Origin: Streptomyces sp. NRRL F-6492
GTDB lineage: Bacteria; Actinomycetota; Actinomycetes; Streptomycetales; Streptomycetaceae
Reading direction: 5' to 3'
Assembly: GCF_001280125.1 (NCBI RefSeq)
Contig: NZ_LGEG01000267.1
Coordinates: 1-31,413 of the forward strand
Length of the DNA: 31,413 nt
Shown: positions 7,205 to 14,512 of the stretch, piece by piece
Position numbering within the stretch: the stretch's first letter is position 1
Layout: each line of letters begins with the position of its first letter
The notes under the pieces: model-generated
Database searches by the model: none
Told to the model about the DNA's origin: nothing
What the model saw: the letters and a program-made list of their open reading frames with translations, nothing else
Position numbers and translations under genes: made by a program

Positions 7205-9774
7205 CTACTCGCTCGCGATCGCGCTCAGGACGTTCATCCGGCCCGCCCGGAACGCCGGGACCAGGGCCGCGAAGAGGCCCACGAAGGCCGAGGCGACGAA
7301 GACGGTGAGGATCGTCGGCCAGGGGATCTCCAGGACGCCGAGGCCCTCCAGGGCGAGGAGCTTCTGGGCGGCGGTGCCCCAGCCCATGCCCAGGCCGAGG
7401 CCGAGGAGCGCGCCGAAGAGGGCGATGACCACCGACTCCAGGCGGATCATGCGGCGCAGTTGGCGGCGGGAGAGGCCGATGGCCCGCATGAGGCCGATCT
7501 CCCGGGTCCGCTCGACGACCGACAGGGCCAGGGTGTTCACGACGCCGAGGACCGCGACGACGATCGCCAGGGCGAGGAGCCCGTACACGATGTTGAGCAG
7601 CTGTCCGACCTGGTCCTGGAGCTCCTCCTTGTAGTCGGCCTGGTTGCTGACCTTGTACTGCGGGTAGGGCGCGAGCGCGTCCTTCAGGGCCTGGTAGGCC
7701 TGCGTCTCCTGGCCGTCCTTCGCGCCGGCGAAGAGCAGCAGGCTGTGCGGCACCCGGTCGGCCGGCAGGTGGCGGGCGGCGGTGGTGACGTTGGTGTACA
7801 TCACTCCCTTGTCGACGTTCGCCTCGTCCGAGGTGATCGCCGCGACCTTCAGCCGCGCCGGCTTCCCGCCCTTGAAGGCGACGGTCAGCACGTCGCCGAC
7901 CTTCACGCCGTGCGCGGTGGCGTAGTCGCTGCCGACGGACACGGCGCCCGGCCCGTAGGCGTCCGCGAGCCGGCCGGCGGTGGTCTCCCGGCGCAGGTCC
8001 TGCGCGTACGTCGGGTCGGCGGCGGCCAGGCCCTGCTCGGCCTTCTTCCCGCGCGGGTCGGTGACGGTGACGTCGAGCCACTTGTACTCGGTGACGTGGT
8101 CGATGCTGGAAACCTTCTCCAGGGCGGCCTGCGCCTGCGGCACGATCGGCTGGCCGGTGCCGGACTGGACGATGAAGTCGGCGCCGACGGAGCGGTCCAG
8201 CTCCTCGGTGGCGGAGGCCACCATGGAGGAGCCGACCACCGACAGGCAGGCGACGAGCGCCAGGCCGATCATGAGGGCGGCGCCGGTGGCGCCGGTGCGG
8301 CGCGGGTTGCGCAGGGCGTTGCGCTCGGCCATCCGGCCGACGGGCCCGAAGACCCGCAGGACGACGACGCCCAGGACGCGGACGACCCCGCCGGCGAGGA
8401 GCGGGCCGACGACGACGAAGCCGAGCAGGGAGAGGACGACGCCGAGGCCGAGCCAGCCGGAGCCGGGAGCGGCCTCCTCGGAGCGGGCGGCGGCCACGAG
8501 GGCGGCGGCTCCGGCGGCCGTGAGGGCGAGGCCGATCGCGCCCCGGACCCGGCCGGCCCTGCCGTCGGCGGGGGTGCCCGCGTCGCGCAGGGCGGCCATC
8601 GGGGAGATCCTGCCCGCCCGGCGGGCCGGGACGTAGGCGGCGAGGACGGTGACGACGACGCCGAGGACGACGCCGACGACCGGGGTCGTCCACTTCACGG
8701 TGAGGTCGCCGGTGGAGAGCTCCATGCCCACGGCGGACATCAGCTTCATCAGGCCGACGGCGAGGCCGACGCCGGCCGCGACGCCGGCGGCCGAGCCGAC
8801 CAGGCCGAGGAGCAGCGCCTCGATCAGGACGGAGCGGTTGACCTGCTTGCGGCTCGACCCGATGGCCCGCATGAGGCCGATCTCGCGGGTGCGCTGGGCG
8901 ACCAGCATGGAGAAGGTGTTGACGATGAGGAAGACGCCGACGAGGAGGGCGATCCCGGCGAAGCCGAGCATGGCGTACTTCATGACGTCGAGGAATCCGG
9001 CGATGTCCTCGCGGCCCGCGTCGGCGGCCTCGGCGGCCGTCTGGAGCTTGTAGCCGTCGCCGAGGGCGGCGGCGACGTTCGCCTTGAGGGCCTCGTCGCT
9101 CACGCCGGGTGCGGCGTCGGCCGTGATCTGGGTGAACAGGCCTTCCTTGCCGAGGAGTTCGCGCTGGGCGGTGGCGGTGTCGAAGTAGACGAGGGTGGCA
9201 CCGGGGTTGGTGACCTTGAAGTCGACGATGCCGGAGATCTTCGCGGTGAAGTCGCCGGTGACGGAGATGGTCCGCAGCTCGTCGCCGAGCTTCAGGCCGT
9301 GCTTCTCGGCGGTGGCGCCGTCCACGACGACGTCGGTGGGGCCGCGCGGCTCGTGGCCGGAGGCGATCTCCACCGAACGCAGCTCGTTCGGGCTCCAGTT
9401 GACGGCGATCGTCGGGGCGCCGCCGGTTGGGCCGACGTTCTTGTTCCTCGCGTCGACGACGGTGACGCCCAGGGAGACGACCGCGCCCTGCGCGTTCCGG
9501 GCGCCCTCGGCCTTCGCGACCTTCTCCAGGAGCGCGGCGGGGAAGGTCTCGGGCCGGCCGGTCTGCGGGATCTCGTCGTCGGCCGCCGCGCCCCCGGGGC
9601 TGACGGTGACGTCGGAGGCGGTGGTGGCGAAGAGCTTGTCGAACGTCGTGTTCATCGTGTCCGTGAAGACCAGGGTCCCGGAGACGAACGCGACGGAGAG
9701 CAGGACGGCGACGGCGGAGAGCGCCATCCGCCCCTTGTGCGCGAGGAAGTTGCGCAGGGAGGTCTTGAGGACGC

Positions 9775-9778
<4 letters not shown>
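7205..9778 (-). CDS. ABC transporter permease, FtsX/MacB type, duplicated
   Basis: An 857-residue membrane protein of the actinobacterial two-repeat FtsX-like permease class. The N-terminus (SVLKTSLRNFLAHKGRMALS, then a hydrophobic helix) is followed by a large extracytoplasmic domain. A first FtsX unit (near residues 260-390) includes LVAQRTREIGLMRAIGSSRKQV, then come several helices and a second extracytoplasmic domain. The second FtsX unit near the C-terminus contains LSVVERTREIGLMRAIGLSRRQL and ends in FRAGRMNVLSAIASE. The duplicated T-R-E-I-G-L-M-R-A-I-G coupling-helix motif is plain. It starts at ATG 9778, overlapping the ATPase stop by 4 bp (ATGA). Such transporters expel lipids, peptides or antibiotics rather than import solutes; substrate is unknown. 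The stop is TAG 7207-7205, followed by a strong terminator. Confidence 0.95.
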
Positions 9779-10563
<785 letters not shown>

Positions 10564-10670
10564 GGTTTTCTCCTCGGGTCGGAACAGTGGTGGTTTGTAA
10601 GTCCAAGTTAAGGAGCGGGGACGGGACTTCTCCTCCTCCGCCGGTACGACAGGCCCCTGGGCCCTCTGGG

Positions 10671-10694
10671 GGAGGAGCCCCTAGGGGTTCCTCC
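10671..10694. promoter_or_regulatory. 24-bp palindrome, candidate operator
   Basis: A loopless inverted repeat is centred at 10682/10683 on CCCCTAGGGG, with flanks GGAGGAG and TTCCTCC; 11 of 12 base pairs are symmetric. It lies between the divergent ABC and MFS transporter genes, 66 bp before the MFS start. A loopless palindrome suggests a dimeric protein site rather than an RNA hairpin. No regulator gene is adjacent. Confidence 0.5.
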
Positions 10695-10707
10695 ACCCGT
10701 GGTCCGA

Positions 10708-10736
10708 GTGGCACGCTGTCCGCGGGAATTTAGGTG
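10708..10736 (+). promoter_or_regulatory. Candidate promoter of the MFS gene
   Basis: GTGGCA (10708-10713, 4 of 6 to TTGACA) and TAGGTG (10731-10736) are 17 bp apart, 24 bp before the GTG start and just downstream of the 24-bp palindrome. The -10 is weak. Confidence 0.3.
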
Positions 10737-10759
10737 TACGAAGAAAGGAAGGGCGTACG

Positions 10760-12316
10760 GTGACCGAGCCGTCGACGACACGGGCCGGGACCGGCCCGTC
10801 CTCCGCCCCCGCACCGACGCGCCGGGGACCCGTCGTCGCCGCGCTCATGCTCGGGATGGGGCTCGCCGCGATCGACGGCACGATCGTGTCCACGGCCGTC
10901 CCCCAGATCGTCGGCGACCTCGGCGGACTCGCCGTCTTCTCCTGGCTGTTCTCCGGCTACCTGCTCGCCGTCACCGTCACCCTGCCGGTCTACGGGAAGC
11001 TCAGCGACACCTTCGGCCGCAAACCGGTCCTGGTCGCCGGGGTCGTCCTCTTCCTCGCCGGCTCCCTGCTGTGCGCCGCCGCCTGGAACATGGCGTCCCT
11101 CATCGCCTTCCGGGTCGTCCAGGGCCTCGGCGGCGGCGCGCTCCAGGGCACGATCCAGACGATCGCCGCCGACCTGTACCCGCTGAAGGAGCGCCCGAAG
11201 ATCCAGGCGAAGCTGTCCTCCGTCTGGGCCGCCTCCTCGGTCGCGGGCCCGGCGGCGGGCGGCCTCCTCGCGGGCTACGCCGACTGGCGCTGGATCTTCC
11301 TGATCAACCTGCCGGTCGGGCTCGTGGCGCTGTGGCTGATCTGCCGCTACCTGGTGGAACCCGAACAGGGCGCACCACGCGCGGGGGCAAGGAAACCGGA
11401 GGCACGCGCGCGCGTACGGATCGACTGGGCCGGCGCGCTCTGCGTCTTCGCCACCGGCGCCCTGCTCCTCACCGCCCTCGTCCAGGGCGGCGTCGCCTGG
11501 CCCTGGCTCTCCGCGCCCTCCCTCGGGCTCCTCGGCGGGGCGGCCGTCCTCGGCGCCGTGACCGTCCTCGTGGAGCGGCGCGCCGCCGAACCGATCATCC
11601 CCGGATGGGTCTGGCGCCGCCGTACGATCGCCGCCGTCAACCTCGCGCTCGGGGCCCTCGGCCTGCTCATGGTCGCCCCGACCGTCTTCCTCCCCACGTA
11701 CGCCCAGTCCGTCCTGGGGCTCGGCCCGATCGCGGCCGGGTTCGTCCTGTCGGTGATGACCCTGAGCTGGCCCGTCAGCGCGGCGTTCTCGAACCGGGTC
11801 TACACCCGCATCGGCTTCCGTCGCACCGCGATCCTCGGGATCTCCGGCGCGCTGCTCGTCCTGCTCGCCTTCCCGCTGCTCCCGTTCCCCGGGGAGCCCT
11901 GGCAGCCCGCGCTCCTGATGCTGCTGCTCGGCGCGGCCCTCGGACTCTTCCAACTGCCCCTGATCGTCGGCGTCCAGTCGACCGTCCCGTACGAGGAGCG
12001 GGGCACGACCACCGCGTCCGTCCTCTTCTGCCGCCAGGTCGGCCAGAGCGTCGGCGCGGCCGTCTTCGGCGCCGTCGCGAACGGCGTCCTGGCCGCCCGC
12101 CTCGGCGGCGACGGCGACCTGGACACCCTGGCCCGCGCCCTGGACTCCCCCGGGTCCCTGCCGCCCGCGACGACGGACCTCCTGCGCCGCGCGGTCGACG
12201 CGGCGGTGGACTACGTCTACCTGGGCGCGGCGGGAGCGGCCGCCCTGGCCCTCCTGGTCCTGCTCGTCCTCGCGCCCCGCCGCTTCCCCGTGCTGAAGGA
12301 CCCCGGAGAGGGGTGA
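10760..12316 (+). CDS. MFS drug exporter, DHA2 (14-TMS) family
   Basis: A 518-residue membrane protein. It has an Asp in the first helix (GMGLAAIDGTIVSTAVPQI, Asp39), motif A after helix 2 (GKLSDTFGRKPV, residues 79-90), an R-V-V-Q-G-L-G-G-G helix 4 motif B, and antiporter motif C (GPAAGGLLAG) in helix 5. The 14-helix length fits DHA2 proton-drug antiporters such as QacA, EmrB and LfrA. It would export hydrophobic or cationic compounds in exchange for protons. GTG 10760 is chosen because a purine-rich GAAAGGAAGG lies 8 bp upstream. It is monocistronic, divergent from the ABC exporter and convergent with the next gene. The subfamily call is firm; the substrate is unknown. Confidence 0.95.
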   Translation: MTEPSTTRAGTGPSSAPAPTRRGPVVAALMLGMGLAAIDGTIVSTAVPQIVGDLGGLAVFSWLFSGYLLAVTVTLPVYGKLSDTFGRKPVLVAGVVLFLAGSLLCAAAWNMASLIAFRVVQGLGGGALQGTIQTIAADLYPLKERPKIQAKLSSVWAASSVAGPAAGGLLAGYADWRWIFLINLPVGLVALWLICRYLVEPEQGAPRAGARKPEARARVRIDWAGALCVFATGALLLTALVQGGVAWPWLSAPSLGLLGGAAVLGAVTVLVERRAAEPIIPGWVWRRRTIAAVNLALGALGLLMVAPTVFLPTYAQSVLGLGPIAAGFVLSVMTLSWPVSAAFSNRVYTRIGFRRTAILGISGALLVLLAFPLLPFPGEPWQPALLMLLLGAALGLFQLPLIVGVQSTVPYEERGTTTASVLFCRQVGQSVGAAVFGAVANGVLAARLGGDGDLDTLARALDSPGSLPPATTDLLRRAVDAAVDYVYLGAAGAAALALLVLLVLAPRRFPVLKDPGEG

Positions 12317-12319
12317 GAG

Positions 12320-12345
12320 CCGGACGGGCCCTAGGGGGTGTCCGG
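12320..12345. terminator. Short hairpin between convergent genes
   Basis: A 6-bp stem (CCGGAC 12320-12325, GTCCGG 12340-12345) with a 14-nt loop spans the 14-bp gap between the MFS stop and the stop of the convergent gene, whose TAG lies in the loop. It is short but well placed. Confidence 0.45.
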
Positions 12346-12918
12346 AAAGTCCCGGTGCGCGTCGAGCCAGCGGCGCGCCGCCGGGCCGACCGGGGGCTCG
12401 CCCGGGTGGTCCAGGGATCCGTCCGCCACGACCTCGGCCCAGTTCCGGAGCACCCGCGAACGGTGCGGCGCCTTCAGCACCGAGGTGCTGATGTCGTGCT
12501 CCCACGTCGTCGCGAAGAGCAGCACGTTCCCGTCGAGCGAGAGCATGCGGAACTCGGGACGGCAGGAGGCGCTGCCGAGCGGTCCGGCGGCCCCCGCGCC
12601 CATGATGTCCCACTCGCTCCGCAGCTCGACGCAGATCCACCGCGCCGGTTCGTCCTCCTCCGGCGCCCACGCGAGCAGGAACCTGCGGTCGGTCTCGGAG
12701 AAGAGCCCTCCTTCGACCGCCAGCCGGTACCAGTCGGCGTTCGCCCTCTCCCGCAGCCGCGGTTCGAGAACGTCCAGCATCGCCTCGACGCGTCCGTCGG
12801 AGGCCGGGCAGCTCGCGGCCTGACCGGTGACGACGGTCGGGACGAGCCCGTCGGGCTCGGTCCACCCGTCCACGATCCGCAGTCCCGCCGCGGCGAGGGA
12901 TTCCACGGCCCCCATCAT
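12331..12918 (-). CDS. Protein of unknown function coupled to VOC protein
   Basis: A 195-residue soluble protein that I do not recognise. The start ATG 12918 overlaps the stop of the upstream VOC gene (ATGATG, 4-bp overlap), so translation is coupled; a longer in-frame extension into the VOC gene is therefore unlikely to be used. Visible features are an N-terminal amphipathic segment (VESLAAAGLRIVDGWTEPDG), an Arg-rich helix (DVLEPRLRERANADWYRLAV), strands RRFLLAWAPEEDEPARWICV and GNVLLFATTWEHDIST, and a Trp-rich C-terminus (RWLDAHRDFPDTP). There is no signal peptide, membrane helix or metal motif. The mixed alpha/beta pattern is all that can be said. Co-translation suggests a shared role or interaction with the VOC protein. 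Confidence 0.8.
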   Translation of the reverse strand: MMGAVESLAAAGLRIVDGWTEPDGLVPTVVTGQAASCPASDGRVEAMLDVLEPRLRERANADWYRLAVEGGLFSETDRRFLLAWAPEEDEPARWICVELRSEWDIMGAGAAGPLGSASCRPEFRMLSLDGNVLLFATTWEHDISTSVLKAPHRSRVLRNWAEVVADGSLDHPGEPPVGPAARRWLDAHRDFPDTP

Positions 12919-13319
12919 GCGGTCCCGGACGAGGACTCCTGCGCCACGGACGGGAGCGTCGGGCAGAAGGGGTGTCCGGCCGGGTCCAGGAGGACCCGCC
13001 AACGGTCGGGGCGGGGCTGGTCGGCGGGGACGGTCGCGCCCAGCGCGACGAGCCGGGCCTCCGCCGCGTCGAAGTCGTCGACGTCGAAGTCCAGGTGCGT
13101 CTGCTGCGGAACGTCCTGGCCGGGCCAGGACGGGGGCCGGTAGCCCTCGACGCGCTGAAAGCCGAGGAAGGGACCGGACCCGGCCGGGCCCCGGGAGAGG
13201 CCCGCGAACCCGGCGGTCGAACGGTCGTGGAGCGGAAGCCCGGTGGCCCGGTGGTAGAAGTCGGCCAGGGCCAGGGGATCGGCGCGGTCGAGGGTGACGG
13301 CCGTCAGCTTCATGGTCAT
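12915..13319 (-). CDS. VOC (glyoxalase/bleomycin-resistance fold) protein
   Basis: A 134-residue protein with the actinobacterial glyoxalase-like pattern: MKLTAVTLDRADPLALADFYHRATGLPL at the start of the first beta-alpha-beta-beta-beta module, FLGFQRVEGYRPPSWPGQ, THLDFDVDDFDAAEARLVALGA in the second module, and RWRVLLDPAGHPFCPTLPS at the end. Family members bind a metal or a small ligand. Here His in THLDFDV and the H-P-F-C turn are conserved positions, but the full metal set is not clear, so it may be a binding or resistance protein rather than an enzyme. ATG 13319 is used; ATG 13313 is equally possible because no clear ribosome-binding site decides. Its stop overlaps the start of the next gene. 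Confidence 0.85.
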   Translation of the reverse strand: MTMKLTAVTLDRADPLALADFYHRATGLPLHDRSTAGFAGLSRGPAGSGPFLGFQRVEGYRPPSWPGQDVPQQTHLDFDVDDFDAAEARLVALGATVPADQPRPDRWRVLLDPAGHPFCPTLPSVAQESSSGTA

Positions 13320-13389
13320 GAGCAGGAACCTAGACGGGCGGGTCGGTGCCGCGCGACACGATTCCCCTCCCGCCGAAGCGGGGCGCCCG

Positions 13390-13473
13390 CCACCGGCCGT
13401 CCGCCACCGGCCGTCCGCCACCGGCCGTCCGCCACCGGCCGTCCGCCACCGGCCGTCCGCTACCGGCCGTCCG
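13390..13473. repeat. 14-bp tandem repeat, six copies
   Basis: Six head-to-tail copies of CCACCGGCCGTCCG start at 13390, 13404, 13418, 13432, 13446 and 13460. Five are identical. The sixth has C to T at its second base, which makes the TAG stop of the coiled-coil gene on the minus strand. The array therefore begins at that stop and runs downstream toward the VOC gene. The unit is not a multiple of three. The neighbouring coding end also shows imperfect short repeats (K-P-E-T-E). Confidence 0.97.
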
Positions 13474-14386
13474 TCTCCGGCTCCGCTTCCGTCTCCGGCT
13501 TCTCTTCCGTTTCCGGCTTCGGGTCCCCCTCCGGACCCCGCCCCGTCAGCGCCGCCAGCGAGTCGCGGATGTGCTCCATGTGGGAGTGGATCTCGTCCCG
13601 GGCCTCCTCGTGCTCCCGCAGGACCCGTTCCGTCGCGCGCTCGGTCCGTTCGGCGTTCGAACGGGCCCCGGCGAGGAGCTCCGACGCCTTCGCCTCCGCG
13701 TCCTCCTGGCCGTGGCGGGCCCGCTCCCCGGTCTCCGACAGGAGCCGCCGGGCCTCCGCGAGACGGGCCTCCGCGCGGCCGAACAGCTCCTCGTGGAGCG
13801 CTTCCTGCTCGCCCGTACGGGCCTGCTCCCCGCGCTCGGCCTCCTCCCGCACCGCCTTCTGCTCGGCCGCCAGCTCCGCCAGGAGCTCCGCCGCGCGCCG
13901 CCCGGTCTCCTCGAAGACCTCCCGGGCCGCCGACCGCAGCTCCGCCGCCTCGCGGTCCGCCTCCGCCGCCAGCTCCCCGGCCCGCCCCCGCGCGGCCTCC
14001 AGGGTCGCGCGGGCCTTCGCCTCCGCCGCCTCGCGGACGCCCTCCGCGTACGCCCGCGCCGACTCCGCCGCCTCCCGGGCCGCCGCGCCGGCCGCCTCGG
14101 CGAGGGCCTGCGCGTCGGCCTCGGCCGCGCGGACCAGCGCCTCGTCCTCCGCCTCGGCGAGCTCCAGGATCTTCCGGGCCCGCCCGCCCAGCGACTCGTA
14201 CCGCTGCGGCGGCAGCGCCTCGGCGGTCTCCCGGAGCCGTACGAGCTCCGCCTCCCGCTCCTCCAGGAAGACAGTGAGCCGCGCCGCCCGCTCCCGGGCG
14301 CCGTCGCGTTCCCCGGAGAGCGCGGCGAGGAGGCGGTCGACCTGCTCGGGGCGGTAACCCCGCCCCCGCCCGACAGCGAAACTCAT
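13460..14386 (-). CDS. DivIVA-like coiled-coil protein
   Basis: A 308-residue protein. The N-terminus (SFAVGRGRGYRPEQVDRLLAAL) matches the G-Y-x-x-x-x-V-D segment of DivIVA-type domains, which target curved or growing membranes. It is followed by about 230 residues of heptad-rich, Ala/Glu/Arg sequence with almost no proline or glycine, a long coiled coil. It ends in an acidic tail of K-P-E-T-E repeats. Such proteins are often labelled cellulose-binding in Streptomyces, but sequence and family knowledge (Scy, FilP, DivIVA) point to cytoskeletal or polar-growth scaffolding. ATG 14386 is chosen because GAAGGGG lies upstream and the DivIVA motif follows directly; upstream in-frame ATGs would add an unconserved 19 residues. 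The stop lies inside a tandem repeat. Confidence 0.82.
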   Translation of the reverse strand: MSFAVGRGRGYRPEQVDRLLAALSGERDGARERAARLTVFLEEREAELVRLRETAEALPPQRYESLGGRARKILELAEAEDEALVRAAEADAQALAEAAGAAAREAAESARAYAEGVREAAEAKARATLEAARGRAGELAAEADREAAELRSAAREVFEETGRRAAELLAELAAEQKAVREEAERGEQARTGEQEALHEELFGRAEARLAEARRLLSETGERARHGQEDAEAKASELLAGARSNAERTERATERVLREHEEARDEIHSHMEHIRDSLAALTGRGPEGDPKPETEEKPETEAEPETDGR

Positions 14387-14442
14387 CCCTGACGCCCCTT
14401 CCCTGTGGCCCGAACGTCCAGGATGCTCCATCAGAACGGACA

Positions 14443-14478
14443 AAAGGCGCCCAACGTGTACACACGCCGAGCGCCTTT
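14443..14478 (-). terminator. Intrinsic terminator of the SUKH-4/WHH operon
   Basis: Read on the minus strand, AAAGGCGC (14478-14471) pairs with GCGCCTTT (14450-14443), 8 bp with a 20-nt loop that contains a GTGTACAC palindrome. A run of T (GCCTTTTG) follows the stem. It lies 35 bp beyond the stop of the deaminase-SUKH-4 gene. Confidence 0.8.
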
Positions 14479-14512
14479 CGTCACATTCCGTCCGTCCGTG
14501 GACCGGACACGG

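Noticed and set aside
13390..13473. Tandem array considered as a CRISPR
   Set aside because: The 14-bp units are contiguous with no spacers, and no cas gene is present.
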